64,000 nucleotides of DNA from Novosphingobium acidiphilum DSM 19966 (GTDB lineage Bacteria > Pseudomonadota > Alphaproteobacteria > Sphingomonadales > Sphingomonadaceae): contig NZ_AUBA01000016.1 in the NCBI RefSeq assembly GCF_000429005.1, forward strand, positions 20,252 to 84,251, written 5' to 3'. Under the pieces are notes generated by a model. It did no database searches. It had not been told where the DNA came from and saw nothing but the letters and a program-made list of their open reading frames with translations. Shown here one piece after another: positions 44,747-53,868 of this stretch. Both the position numbers and the translations under genes were made by a program. The first letter of the stretch is position 1, and the number at the start of each line of letters is the position of its first letter.

Positions 44747-45421
44747 ATGGACGCAGCGCGGACGATGAAACTGGTGATCGGCAACCGGCGTTATTCAAGC
44801 TGGTCGCTGCGCGGCTGGCTGGCCTGCCGCCAATCGGGCCTGCCGTTTGATTGCGCGGTCGTGCCGCTGTTCGGGCCCGATTGGCACCAGGTGCGCGCGA
44901 CGCTGCCGCTGATCGCGCCGTCTGCGGGCAAAGTGCCGGTGCTGTGGCACGGCGATACGGTGGTGTGGGACAGCCTGGGCATTCTCGACTATCTGGCCGA
45001 CCAGGTCGGGCGGGACCGGTTCTGGCCGCGCGATGCCGCAGCGGCCGGGCTGGCGCGTTCGGTGGTGGCGGAAATGCACGGCGGGTTCGCGCCCTTGCGC
45101 AGCGCACTGCCGTTCAATCTGGGCCGGCATCAGGCCCCGGTGGCGATGGATGCCGCGGTGATTGCCGATATCGATCGCGTGCTGACGCTGTGGGCCGCGG
45201 CGCGCGCGCGGTTTGGCCAGGGCGGGCCGTTCCTGTTCGGTGCGTTTGGCGCCGCCGACATTGCCTTTGCCCCTGTCGCGCTGCGCCTGATCAGCTATGG
45301 CGTCGATCTGCCCGGTTTTGCCGCGGCCTATGCCGATGCTGTGAACGAGCACCCCTGGATCGTCCAGTGGCGCGCCGATGCCGCACAGGAGGTCTGGCGG
45401 ATCGAACGATACGAATTTTAG
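44747..45421 (+). CDS. Glutathione S-transferase family protein
   Basis: A 224-residue GST, a paralogue of the one at 35.2 kb: VIGNRRYSSWSLRGWLACRQSGLPFD, SAGKVPVLWHGDTVVWDSLGI, VVAEMHGGFAPLRSALP. ATG 44747 and ATG 44765 (MKLVIGNRRY) are both possible; the latter is closer to the domain start. It is divergent from the GGDEF-EAL gene and 15 nt before dapE. Confidence 0.85.
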   Translation: MDAARTMKLVIGNRRYSSWSLRGWLACRQSGLPFDCAVVPLFGPDWHQVRATLPLIAPSAGKVPVLWHGDTVVWDSLGILDYLADQVGRDRFWPRDAAAAGLARSVVAEMHGGFAPLRSALPFNLGRHQAPVAMDAAVIADIDRVLTLWAAARARFGQGGPFLFGAFGAADIAFAPVALRLISYGVDLPGFAAAYADAVNEHPWIVQWRADAAQEVWRIERYEF

Positions 45422-45436
45422 CGAAAGTGCGAGTTG

Positions 45437-46585
45437 ATGATTGCCGATACGCTTGATCCCGTTGCGCTGACCGAACGCCTGATTGCCTGTGACAGTGTAA
45501 CCCCCGCCACGGGCGCGGTCTTTGCCGAACTGGCGGCCATGCTCGAACCGCTGGGCTTTGCGGTGCATCGCTTTGTGGCCGGCGCGGCGCCCGATGGCCC
45601 AGTGGAAAATCTGATCGCCCTGCGCACCGGCCCCGCAGGCAGCCGCCATTTCGCCTTTGCCGGGCACCTTGATGTGGTTCCGCCGGGGCAGGGCTGGTCC
45701 AGCGGGCCGTTTGCGCCTGAACGGCGCGGCGATCTGCTGTACGGGCGGGGCGCGGTCGACATGAAAGGGGCGATTGCGGCGATGGTGGCCGCGGTGGCGC
45801 AGACGCCTGCCGATGCGGGCACGATCAGTTTCCTGATCACCGGCGATGAGGAAGGGCCGGCGCGCTTTGGCACGGTCGAAATCATCAGGGCCTTGCGCGA
45901 AACCGGGCAGATGCCCGATCTGTGCCTGGTGGGCGAACCGACCTCGGCACGGCGGCTGGGCGATATGGCCAAGATCGGCCGGCGCGGGTCGGTCAATATC
46001 TGGCTGACCGCACCGGGCGCCCAGGGTCATGTCGCCTATCCGCATCTGGCGGACAATCCGATCCCGCGGCTGGTGGCGCTGTTGTCCGAACTCGATGCCT
46101 GGCACCTTGATCACGGCAGCGACTGGTTCCAGCCATCAAACCTGGAAGTGACCGATATCAGCGTCGGCAATCCGGCCACCAATGTCATCCCGGCCGAGGC
46201 GCGCGCGCGCCTGTCAATCCGGTTCAACGACCTGCAGGCGGGGGCCGACCTGGTTGCGCAAGTCACCGCGATGGCCGAACGCCACCGCATCCAGACCCGC
46301 GCGGTGATCTCGGGCGAGGCGTTCATCACGCTGCCGGGCGCGTTTTCGTCGCTGGTGTCCGAGGCGGTTCTGGCCGAAACCGGGATTGTGCCCGAATTGT
46401 CCACCACCGGCGGCACGTCCGATGCGCGGTTTCTGCGCGCGGTGTGTCCGGTGATCGAATTCGGCCTGTGCAACGCGACGATGCACAAGACCGACGAGGC
46501 GGTGGCGATGGCCGATCTTGCGGTGCTGACGCGGATCTATCGCCGCATCGCGCTCAGTTGCCTGTCGCAGCGTTCGCTGGCGTGA
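45437..46585 (+). CDS. dapE: Succinyl-diaminopimelate desuccinylase
   Basis: A dinuclear-zinc M20 peptidase of lysine/meso-DAP synthesis, about 382 residues. It has the zinc ligand in FAGHLDVVPPG, YGRGAVDMKGAIAAM, the catalytic Glu of TGDEEG and the C-terminal NATMHKTDEAV. All match DapE. The frame begins with TTG 45434; ATG 45437 is preferred. Monocistronic. Confidence 0.93.
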   Translation: MIADTLDPVALTERLIACDSVTPATGAVFAELAAMLEPLGFAVHRFVAGAAPDGPVENLIALRTGPAGSRHFAFAGHLDVVPPGQGWSSGPFAPERRGDLLYGRGAVDMKGAIAAMVAAVAQTPADAGTISFLITGDEEGPARFGTVEIIRALRETGQMPDLCLVGEPTSARRLGDMAKIGRRGSVNIWLTAPGAQGHVAYPHLADNPIPRLVALLSELDAWHLDHGSDWFQPSNLEVTDISVGNPATNVIPAEARARLSIRFNDLQAGADLVAQVTAMAERHRIQTRAVISGEAFITLPGAFSSLVSEAVLAETGIVPELSTTGGTSDARFLRAVCPVIEFGLCNATMHKTDEAVAMADLAVLTRIYRRIALSCLSQRSLA

Positions 46586-46592
46586 TGCGCCG

Positions 46593-47171
46593 TCAGCGCG
46601 TTTTCCTGAGCACGATATAGACCGCGCCTGATCCGCCGTGGCGCGGGCTGGCGCCGCGCACGGCGGCGATCTGACCGGCATGGGGGCTGTGCGCCAGCCA
46701 GTCGAGCAATTTTGCCCGGATCGCACCGCGCCGTTCGCCGCGCGCATCGTGATCGCCGTGCGGACGCGGCTTGCCCGCGATCAGCAGGATCACCCGTGCG
46801 CCCATCGCCAGCGCTTGCGCAATTCCCCCGATCAGCCGGGCATGCGCCGAATCCAGGTTCATCCCGTGCAGATCGATGGTGACGTCGGGCACGATCGTGC
46901 CGCGCGCCAGTTTGCGATCCCAACTGCCGTCAAGCCCGTCGCGGGTCATGGCACGTACAGGCGGCGGCGGTGGTGGCGGCGGCGGCAGCGGTGCCGGCAC
47001 CCGCCCACGCACGCGCTTTGCCGGTGGGGCAGGGGGTGCGGGCGTCGGCGGGGGGGCGGGCGGCGCGGCGCCCGCAACCGGGACCTGCGGGTGAAGCGGG
47101 GTAACAGTCGCCGCAACTTTGCGCCACAGGGCCGCCTCATCGGCGCTCAGTCCGCGCGGGGCCTGTCTCAT
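46593..47171 (-). CDS. Smr-domain protein with proline-rich linker
   Basis: A 192-residue protein. The C-terminal Smr/MutS2-type domain (residues about 100-190) has TIDLHGMNLDSAHARL and VYIVLRKTR. The N-terminal half is a helix plus a long Pro/Ala linker (a run of nine prolines). Smr domains nick DNA or RNA; the linker suggests a flexible tether. The start overlaps the mltA stop by ATGA; the longer upstream frame is not coding-like. Confidence 0.88.
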   Translation of the reverse strand: MRQAPRGLSADEAALWRKVAATVTPLHPQVPVAGAAPPAPPPTPAPPAPPAKRVRGRVPAPLPPPPPPPPPVRAMTRDGLDGSWDRKLARGTIVPDVTIDLHGMNLDSAHARLIGGIAQALAMGARVILLIAGKPRPHGDHDARGERRGAIRAKLLDWLAHSPHAGQIAAVRGASPRHGGSGAVYIVLRKTR

Positions 47172-48346
47172 CGCCGTTGGGGAATGCCTTTGGGCAGCAG
47201 GATCAGCGCATGACCGTGCGCGCTCATCCCGCCGGCCACGCGGCGCGCCTCGGCACCCGCGCCCCAGAAACTGTCGAACCGGTTGGCGCCCTTGATCGCG
47301 CCTCCGGTGTCCTGCGCCACCCACAGTCCGCCCAGTTCGGGGCGGTCGGTGGTCAGGAACACCGGTGCGCCCAGCGGCACGAACGCGGGATCGACCGCAA
47401 GCGTCACACGCGGCGTAACCGCCACGCCCAGCGCGCCGACCGGCCCGGTTGACGGGTCACCGGCGATCGCGGTGGTATCGCGAAAGAAAATGTAACTGCG
47501 GTTTTGCCGCATCAGCGCACGCCCCTGATCGGGATGATCGCGAATGTAGCGCAAGATGCCCTGCATCGAACCCCAATACTGGCCGGGGCCCCCGCCGATC
47601 AATCCTTGCGCATTCATCACGCTGCCGATGCCGGTATAGGCCCAGCCGTTTTCCCCGGCATAGCCGATGCGCATGATCGTGCCGTCGGGTGCCCGCAGCC
47701 GCCCCGAACCCTGCACCTGCAGAAAGAACAACTCGGCAGGGTCGGCGGCCCAGGCTATTTCCAACCCCCGGCCCGCCAGCGCGCCGTTTTCGATCTGCGT
47801 GCGATCCCAATAGGGCACGAACAGCCCGTTGGCATCGTACCGCCCCAGCGGCATTCGGCCATCGGCGTTCGGCCGTGCATCGCCAGGCTTGGCGCGCACC
47901 AGATCGGGCGGCAGGCGATAGATCGGGACGTCAAACCCGGGTTGATGATTGCGAACCCCGGCGATTTCCGGTTCGAAATAGCCGGTGACATAGCTGGCGC
48001 CGGTGCCGACTTCGACCGTGTCGAACCATGTGGCAAAAAAGCGCGCCGCGTCATTGCGTGGCCAGGCGGTGGCGGCCTGGCACGGCGCGACCCAGTCGGA
48101 TGGCTGGGTCAGGCCGCTGCTGTCGCCACGCAGGGCAAGCCTGGGGCAACTTGCGGCAAACGCCACCAGCGCGGCACGGGCGTTGGCCTGCGTCAGCGCG
48201 CCGATCGGCGGACCATGGTGGACGCCAACGCTTGCGGCATTGGCACCCGCCGGCCGCGCCGGTGGCACATGCGTTGCAGGAGGCACCGCCCGGCCGCAGG
48301 CCGACAGCAGCGCCAGGCCCGCCAGGGCCACGGCACGCCAGTGCAT
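47168..48346 (-). CDS. mltA: Membrane-bound lytic transglycosylase A
   Basis: A 392-residue lipoprotein (lipobox LSAC at residues 14-17) that cleaves peptidoglycan glycan strands. It has the MltA insert domain and the 3D domain with VAQDTGGAIKG and DSFWGAGAEA, including the catalytic Asp. The operon order timA-like, mltA, smr is common in sphingomonads. Confidence 0.93.
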   Translation of the reverse strand: MHWRAVALAGLALLSACGRAVPPATHVPPARPAGANAASVGVHHGPPIGALTQANARAALVAFAASCPRLALRGDSSGLTQPSDWVAPCQAATAWPRNDAARFFATWFDTVEVGTGASYVTGYFEPEIAGVRNHQPGFDVPIYRLPPDLVRAKPGDARPNADGRMPLGRYDANGLFVPYWDRTQIENGALAGRGLEIAWAADPAELFFLQVQGSGRLRAPDGTIMRIGYAGENGWAYTGIGSVMNAQGLIGGGPGQYWGSMQGILRYIRDHPDQGRALMRQNRSYIFFRDTTAIAGDPSTGPVGALGVAVTPRVTLAVDPAFVPLGAPVFLTTDRPELGGLWVAQDTGGAIKGANRFDSFWGAGAEARRVAGGMSAHGHALILLPKGIPQRR

Positions 48347-48350
48347 GAAT

Positions 48351-49028
48351 TCAGCCCTGGTCTGTTTCGTCGAGCTGCCAGTCCGGGTCGCGCGAGGTCA
48401 GATCGCGCGTAAAGGTCCACAGATCCCGGCTTTCCAGCGCATCGTCAAGCGATCCGGCAACCACCGTCCCATCGCCGTTGCGGGTAACGGTGGCAATATC
48501 GGCCACGAAGCGCACCGCGATCCGCGCAAGCGGGGCGGCAAATTCAGCAGATATGATCCGTGCATCGTTCACGCGGATCAGGCGGGCATCGACCGTTTCG
48601 CCCGCTGCGCCACGCGCATCGATGGCCACGGCAAAGCTGTCATAGACAGCGCGTTCGCACAATTGCGCCAGCGCGTCCTTGTCGCCGCGCCAAAACGCGT
48701 CAAGCACCATGCCATAGGCCGATTTGGCGCCCGTCAGGAACAGCGTGACGTCAAACCGGCGGTCGGCGTTGATGATGGCGCGAATGCCGGCCTCTGCACT
48801 CGTGTCAAAACCGGTGGGTTCGGCGGCGATGCTGGTCGTACGCGGCGCGATCGGCGCCTTTTCGGGCAGTTTTGAGGGCATGGCGCGCGGGGTTGCCTGC
48901 GGGTCAGTGGTTTCAAGGCGGCGGCGCAGCGGTTCGTCGCTGTCTCCCTGGCGCCGGCCGAGCACGGCGTAAAGCCTCAGCCCCAGAAACACGGCGATCA
49001 TACCCAGGATGACAATTTCTAAAATCAC
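48351..49028 (-). CDS. Tim44/TimA-like protein
   Basis: A 225-residue protein: one N-terminal membrane helix (ILEIVILGMIAVFLGLRLYAVLG), a linker, and a C-terminal Tim44-like domain (residues 85-215, e.g. AYGMVLDAFWRGDKDAL). Bacterial relatives in Caulobacter (TimA) sit at the inner membrane; their client is unclear. It is first in the operon with mltA and smr. Confidence 0.87.
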   Translation of the reverse strand: MILEIVILGMIAVFLGLRLYAVLGRRQGDSDEPLRRRLETTDPQATPRAMPSKLPEKAPIAPRTTSIAAEPTGFDTSAEAGIRAIINADRRFDVTLFLTGAKSAYGMVLDAFWRGDKDALAQLCERAVYDSFAVAIDARGAAGETVDARLIRVNDARIISAEFAAPLARIAVRFVADIATVTRNGDGTVVAGSLDDALESRDLWTFTRDLTSRDPDWQLDETDQG

Positions 49029-49331
49029 GCGTCAATTCCCGCATCGGTGGCCTGGGCAAAGGCAGGAATCGAACGGTCCTGCCATTACGCCGCTGTCTAT
49101 AGTGCCCGAGATAGATACGATTTACAAATGAACAACCGATGGACGACGCAATGTTGCATTTCCGAGGCAAAAAAGCCCCTATGGGAAGGTGTGTCGATCG
49201 GGGAATCCGCCACCCGCCGGCCCGCCGCCCCTGCCGGTTGCCGTGATCGGGCACAGGTGCTAGTCGCGCGCCCTAGGGCGGAGGCTGGTGCCGCCGGCCC
49301 GTCCCGTTCAATGTCCACGAAAGCACGATCC
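49029..49331. other. Divergent intergenic region between Tim44-like gene and secB
   Basis: This 303-nt stretch must hold both divergent promoters. No clean hairpin or operator is seen. A segment near 49060-49085 looks like a tRNA T-loop but fails to pair. An alternative secB start (ATG 49311) lies at its end. Confidence 0.6.
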
Positions 49332-49868
49332 ATGGCCGACGAAGGCAACATCATCAGCAATATCAACCTCGATGCGGGCGGCCCTGCCGCCAATGGCGAA
49401 GACACCACGCCTGCCATCGGGTTCATTTCGCAATATGTAAAAGACCTGTCGGTTGAGAACCCCAACGCGCCCGACAGCTTTCAGTGGGCAGAAACCCCTG
49501 AAATGACAGTGGATTTCAATATCGCGGCGCGCAATCTGGGCCCCGATGTGCACGAGATCGAACTGAAGATCCGCGCCAATTCCAAAACCGCGCAAGGCGT
49601 CGCGTTCATTGTCGAGCTGGCCTATTGCGGCTTGATCGCGATGCGCAACGTGCCCGACGACCAGGCCCATCCGTTCCTGTTTGCCGAGGCACCGCGGCTG
49701 CTGTTCCCGTTTGCACGCCGCGTCATTGCCGATGCCGTGCGCGATGCCGGTTTCCCGCCGCTGATGCTCGAACCGATCGATTTCAACGGCCTTTATTTCG
49801 CACAGTTGCAGCAGCAGCAGGCCGATGCCGTTGCGGCTGCCGTTGCCAACCCGATGGGCGAAGCCTGA
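49332..49868 (+). CDS. secB: Protein-export chaperone SecB
   Basis: A 178-residue tetrameric chaperone that keeps preproteins unfolded for SecA. Motifs: FISQYVKDLSVENPN, VHEIELKIRAN, FIVELAYCGL, LLFPFARRVIADAVRDAGFPPLML cut at the helix, and IDFNGLYFAQL. ATG 49332 (MADEGN) is preferred; ATG 49311 would add 7 residues. A long hairpin follows the stop. Confidence 0.95.
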   Translation: MADEGNIISNINLDAGGPAANGEDTTPAIGFISQYVKDLSVENPNAPDSFQWAETPEMTVDFNIAARNLGPDVHEIELKIRANSKTAQGVAFIVELAYCGLIAMRNVPDDQAHPFLFAEAPRLLFPFARRVIADAVRDAGFPPLMLEPIDFNGLYFAQLQQQQADAVAAAVANPMGEA

Positions 49869-49873
49869 TCATG

Positions 49874-49912
49874 GCAGAAGCCCGGCCAGGCCATGGTCTG
49901 CCGGGCTTCTGC
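49874..49912 (+). terminator. Long hairpin after secB
   Basis: GCAGAAGCCCGGC and GCCGGGCTTCTGC pair perfectly over 13 bp around a 13-nt loop. It lies 5 nt after the secB stop and 14 nt before murJ. There is no T-run, so it may be Rho-linked or a mRNA stabiliser instead of a pure intrinsic terminator. Confidence 0.5.
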
Positions 49913-49926
49913 ATCCGGAAGGCCGC

Positions 49927-51492
49927 ATGAACCTTCTCAAGGCCACAGGAACCATCGGCGGGCTGACCCTGATCAGCCGCGTGCTGGGCCTTGTGCGCGA
50001 CAGCCTGTTTGCGCGTTTTGTCGGCGCCAGTTTTGCCTCTGACGCGTTTCTGATCGCGTTTCGCCTGCCCAACATGTTTCGCGCGTTGTTTGCCGAAGGC
50101 GCGTTTGCATCGGCGTTCATCCCGATGTTCAACCAGAAAGTGGCCGATCCACAAGGGCGCGGCCTGGCCGATGGCATCGCCTTTGCCGAACAGGCGCAGG
50201 CGGTGCTGCTGCCGATCCTGCTGGCGATGACGGTGGCGCTCGAACTGTTGGCCTGGCCGGTGACGATGGTCCTGTCGGGCGGGTTCAACGATGTCACACC
50301 CGCCCAGTTTGCCTTTGCCGTGACCCTGTCGCGGTTCACGATCCCGTATCTGATGCTGATCAGCCTGGTATCGCTGTTTGGCGGGATCCTGAATTCGCTG
50401 CACAAGTTCTGGGTCAACGCTGCCGCGCCGATCCTGCTCAATCTGACACTGATCGTGGCGCTGGTGGTGTTTCACGCGTCCGATCCGCTTGGCACCGCGC
50501 GCAACCAGGCGATTGCCGTATCGGTGTCGGGCGCGTTGCAGCTGGCCTGGCTCGGCTGGTCATGCTGGCACAACGGGGTCAGCCTGCGGCTGCGCCTGCC
50601 GCGGTTCAATCCCGATGTGAAGCGACTGTTGGCGTTGATCGTGCCGGCCGCGGCCGGCGCCGGCGCGGCGCAGATCAATCTGGTGATATCCTCGGCGCTG
50701 GCGGCACGGCTGCTCAGCCACGGATCGGTTACGTACATCTATATGGCCGACCGGCTGAACCAATTGCCGCTGGGGCTGATCGGAATCGGGCTTGGCACCG
50801 TGCTGTTGCCGACGATCTCGCGGCAACTGGGCGCAGGCGATGACCTGGCAGCGCTTGATACGCAAAACCGCGGGATGGAACTGGCGCTGCTGCTGGCGCT
50901 GCCGGCAACGGTCGCACTGGTGGTGTGCGGCGAACCGATCGCGGCGGCGCTGTTCGGCTATGGCCGGTACACCGCTGCCGACACGCATTATACTGCGCAG
51001 GCGCTGGCCGCGTTTTCGATCGGCCTGCCAAGCTATATCCTGGTCAAAGTGCTGACGCCCGGGTTCTATGCCAGGCAGGATACGCAGACCCCGGTGCGCT
51101 TTGCGATGATTTCGATCGCGATCAATCTGGTGGGCAATCTGATCCTGATCCTGCCGCTGCGCCATGTCGGGCCGCCGCTGGCAACGGCGATCGCCTCGTG
51201 GGTCAATGTCTGGCTGCTGTATCACCGGCTGGTGCGGCGCGGGCATTTCATTGCCGACCGGCGTTTGCGTCGGCGCGCACCGCGGCTGGTGCTGGCGGCG
51301 CTGGCGATGGGGGCGGTGCTGTGGCGCGGGCAGATCTACATGATGCCCTATGTCCATGGATCGTGGTTCATGCGCTTTGGCGCACTGGCCGCGCTGGTTT
51401 CGGGCGGAATGGTCGTCTATGGCCTGGCCACTGTCATCATGGGGGCATTTTCCCGCGATGACATTGCCCTGTTGTTGCGGCGCCGCCGCTGA
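49927..51492 (+). CDS. murJ: Lipid II flippase MurJ
   Basis: A 521-residue MVF-family (MOP superfamily) membrane protein with about 14 helices. It starts MNLLKATGTIGGLTLISRVLG, and the block RDSLFARFVGASFASDAF with FRLPNMFRALFAEGAF is diagnostic of MurJ. It flips lipid II for peptidoglycan synthesis. trpS follows 24 nt later. Confidence 0.95.
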   Translation: MNLLKATGTIGGLTLISRVLGLVRDSLFARFVGASFASDAFLIAFRLPNMFRALFAEGAFASAFIPMFNQKVADPQGRGLADGIAFAEQAQAVLLPILLAMTVALELLAWPVTMVLSGGFNDVTPAQFAFAVTLSRFTIPYLMLISLVSLFGGILNSLHKFWVNAAAPILLNLTLIVALVVFHASDPLGTARNQAIAVSVSGALQLAWLGWSCWHNGVSLRLRLPRFNPDVKRLLALIVPAAAGAGAAQINLVISSALAARLLSHGSVTYIYMADRLNQLPLGLIGIGLGTVLLPTISRQLGAGDDLAALDTQNRGMELALLLALPATVALVVCGEPIAAALFGYGRYTAADTHYTAQALAAFSIGLPSYILVKVLTPGFYARQDTQTPVRFAMISIAINLVGNLILILPLRHVGPPLATAIASWVNVWLLYHRLVRRGHFIADRRLRRRAPRLVLAALAMGAVLWRGQIYMMPYVHGSWFMRFGALAALVSGGMVVYGLATVIMGAFSRDDIALLLRRRR

Positions 51493-51516
51493 TTTCGTTG
51501 ATAAGGTTTGCGACCC

Positions 51517-52536
51517 ATGCGTATCGTTTCCGGCATCCAGCCCACCGGCAATCTGCACCTTGGCAATTATCTGGGCGCAATCCGCAACTGGGTGGCGATG
51601 CAGGACGAATGGACGGCAAAGGGCGCGACCTGCCTCTATTTCCTGGCCGATCTGCACGCCATTTCGATGCCGCATGTGCCAGCCGATCTGGGCGCCAGCA
51701 CGCGTGACATGGTGGCAGCACTTGTCGCCTGCGGCATCGATCCCGATCGGTCGGTGCTGTTCAACCAGGCGCAAGTGCCGGCGCATGCCGAACTGCAATG
51801 GCTGCTCAGCGGCACCGCGCGGATGGGCTGGCTGAACCGCATGACCCAGTGGAAGGACAAGGCGGGCAAGAACCGCGAAGGCGCGTCGGTGGCGTTGTTT
51901 ACCTATCCCGTGCTCCAGGCTGCCGACGTGCTGCTGTACCAGGCGACGCACGTGCCGGTGGGCGAGGATCAGAAACAGCATCTGGAACTGGCGCGCGACA
52001 TCGCGCAGAAATTCAACAACGATTTCGCCAGCGAAGCCGCCCCGGTGTTCACCCTGCCAGATCCTATCATCCCGCCCGAAGCCGCGCGGATCATGAGCCT
52101 GCGTGACGGCAGCGCCAAAATGAGCAAGTCCGACCCGTCGGACCAGAGCCGCATCAACCTGACCGACGATGCCGACATCATCATGCAAAAGGTGAAAAAG
52201 GCGCGCACCGATCCCGAACCCTTGCCCGGCGAAGTGGCCGGTCTGGACGCGCGGCCCGAGGCGCGCAATCTGGTCGGCATCTATGCGGCGATGGCCGGGC
52301 GCGATGTGGCGTCGGTGCTGGCCGAATTTGCGGGCCAGGGATTTGGCCGGTTCAAGCCGGCACTGGGTGAACTGCTGGTCGAACGGCTGGCGCCGATCGC
52401 CGCGCGGTACCGCACCTTGCGCGATGACCGTACCACGCTGGACACCATCCTGGCTGCGGGCGCGCAAAAAGCGCGTACGCTGGCACGGCCCACGCTCGAT
52501 GCCACATACACCGCGCTGGGCCTGGTCCGGTCGTGA
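51517..52536 (+). CDS. trpS: Tryptophanyl-tRNA synthetase
   Basis: A 339-residue class I synthetase. The HIGH-type motif is PTGNLHLGNYLGA, KMSKS appears as AKMSKSDPSD, and the tryptophan pocket blocks FLADLHAIS and PVGEDQKQH are present. Catalyses Trp-tRNA formation. ATG 51517 is the natural start (MRIVSGIQPTG). Probably co-transcribed with murJ. Confidence 0.96.
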   Translation: MRIVSGIQPTGNLHLGNYLGAIRNWVAMQDEWTAKGATCLYFLADLHAISMPHVPADLGASTRDMVAALVACGIDPDRSVLFNQAQVPAHAELQWLLSGTARMGWLNRMTQWKDKAGKNREGASVALFTYPVLQAADVLLYQATHVPVGEDQKQHLELARDIAQKFNNDFASEAAPVFTLPDPIIPPEAARIMSLRDGSAKMSKSDPSDQSRINLTDDADIIMQKVKKARTDPEPLPGEVAGLDARPEARNLVGIYAAMAGRDVASVLAEFAGQGFGRFKPALGELLVERLAPIAARYRTLRDDRTTLDTILAAGAQKARTLARPTLDATYTALGLVRS

Positions 52537-52631
52537 TCGGGGCTGGCCAAACGGTATAAGCTGTTGCAGATCTGCCCTTGTGGACAGGGTGCACAAGGAC
52601 AGCGTTCAACCGCTGTTCAGGCCAAAATGCG

Positions 52632-52653
52632 CACCCTGCCAAGGTGCAGGGTG
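52632..52653. repeat. Short inverted repeat upstream of the DUF4136 gene
   Basis: CACCCTGC and GCAGGGTG form an 8-bp dyad with a 6-nt loop, about 54 nt before the lipoprotein start. A related AGGGTGCAC lies at 52587-52595. It may be an mRNA leader hairpin or an operator. Confidence 0.35.
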
Positions 52654-52706
52654 GGCACAGCGGCCCGGTACGGCACAAACGCCGGGTCGAAAGGGAGCTT
52701 GATGAC

Positions 52707-53360
52707 ATGCCGATGAAAAACGTGTTTTCTGCCGGCCGGATTGCGGCACTGGCGCTGGCCTTCGGCCTGGCCGGTGCGCTGGGCGGCTGTGCCCAGCCGT
52801 TCGATGCCAGCGTGTCGCGGTTCAGCCACGAATTGCCGGCGCCTGCGGGCCAGACCTTTGCCGTGGTGGCGGAAGATCCGCGCAACGCCGGCGGCCTGGA
52901 ATTCGGCCAATATGCGCAAGTGGTGTCCGAACAGCTGCGCCAGCTTGGCTATGTTGCGGGTGATCCGGCGACGTCAAACCTGGTGGTTGAATTCGATTAC
53001 GGCGTCGACAAGGGCCGTGACAAGATCAGCATGTTTGGCCCCGATCCCTATTGGGGTCCGTGGCACGGGTATCGCGGCGGGTTTTACGGCGGCGGCTTTT
53101 ACGGCCATCGCTGGGGGTACGGGCTGTACAACCCGTGGTTCAACGACGTCGATGTGACGACGGTCTATACCAGCAGCATCGATGTAAAGATCAAACGGCG
53201 CAGCGATGGCCAGCGCGTGTTCGAAGGCAAGGCGCAGGCCGTGTCGCCATCGAACCGCCTGTCCTATCTGGTACCCAATCTGGTCGAGGCACTGTTCAAG
53301 GGATTCCCGGGGCAGTCGGGCCAGACCGTGCGCATCTCGATCCCGGCGGAAAAGAAATAA
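52707..53360 (+). CDS. DUF4136 outer-membrane lipoprotein
   Basis: A 217-residue protein with a lipoprotein signal ending AGALGGC (lipidated Cys). The mature part has the DUF4136 pattern: QTFAVVAEDPRNAGGLEFGQYAQ at the start, a Gly/Tyr-rich loop (GFYGGGFYGHRWGYG) and strands with VTTVYTSSIDVKI. Often linked to envelope stress; the function is unknown. A strong terminator follows. Confidence 0.85.
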   Translation: MPMKNVFSAGRIAALALAFGLAGALGGCAQPFDASVSRFSHELPAPAGQTFAVVAEDPRNAGGLEFGQYAQVVSEQLRQLGYVAGDPATSNLVVEFDYGVDKGRDKISMFGPDPYWGPWHGYRGGFYGGGFYGHRWGYGLYNPWFNDVDVTTVYTSSIDVKIKRRSDGQRVFEGKAQAVSPSNRLSYLVPNLVEALFKGFPGQSGQTVRISIPAEKK

Positions 53361-53373
53361 TTGCTCGTGATGG

Positions 53374-53398
53374 TCCTCCCCGTTGCGGGGAGGATTTT
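53374..53398 (+). terminator. Intrinsic terminator after DUF4136 gene
   Basis: TCCTCCCCG and CGGGGAGGA make a 9-bp stem with a 3-nt loop and TTTT. It ends exactly where the convergent dut gene ends. Confidence 0.88.
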
Positions 53399-53868
53399 CA
53401 ACCCGGCAGGGCGGACAGCCCGCCGGTCGAGCCAAAGCCACCCGCGCCGCGCGCGGTTTCATCCAGTTCGTCGGATTCCAGCCATTGCGCCTGGGTCACG
53501 GGTGCCAGCACCAACTGGGCCACGCGGTCACCGCGTTGCACGTCAAACGGCGCGTGGCCGTGGTTGATCAGGATCACCTTGAGTTCGCCGCGATAATCGC
53601 TGTCGATCGTGCCCGGGGTGTTGGGCACGGTTATGCCGTGCTTCAGCGCCAATCCCGAACGCGGGCGGACCTGGATTTCAAACCCCGGCGGGATCGCCAT
53701 GGCCAGGCCGGTGGCCACTGCATGGCGCGCACCCGGCGCAATCGTCACCTGTTCAGCGGCCACCACGTCCATCCCGGCGGCGCCTGCGGTGGCATAGGCG
53801 GGCAGCGGCAGATCGGCATTGCCGGGCAGACGGCGCACGCGGACAGGAACAGGATCAGGCGAATGCAT
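53398..53868 (-). CDS. dut: Deoxyuridine 5'-triphosphate nucleotidohydrolase
   Basis: A 156-residue trimeric dUTPase that makes dUMP and keeps uracil out of DNA. All five motifs are seen: AGMDVVA, PRSGLALKHG, GTIDSDYRGE, RVAQLVLAP and RGAGGFGSTG. ATG 53868 is used; it overlaps the coaBC end by 14 nt, so the two are an operon. Confidence 0.95.
   Translation of the reverse strand: MHSPDPVPVRVRRLPGNADLPLPAYATAGAAGMDVVAAEQVTIAPGARHAVATGLAMAIPPGFEIQVRPRSGLALKHGITVPNTPGTIDSDYRGELKVILINHGHAPFDVQRGDRVAQLVLAPVTQAQWLESDELDETARGAGGFGSTGGLSALPG

Noticed and set aside
49055..49095. tRNA-like T-loop (GTTCGATTC on the minus strand)
   Set aside because: The flanking bases do not form the 5-bp T stem, and no D-arm, anticodon arm or acceptor stem can be drawn.
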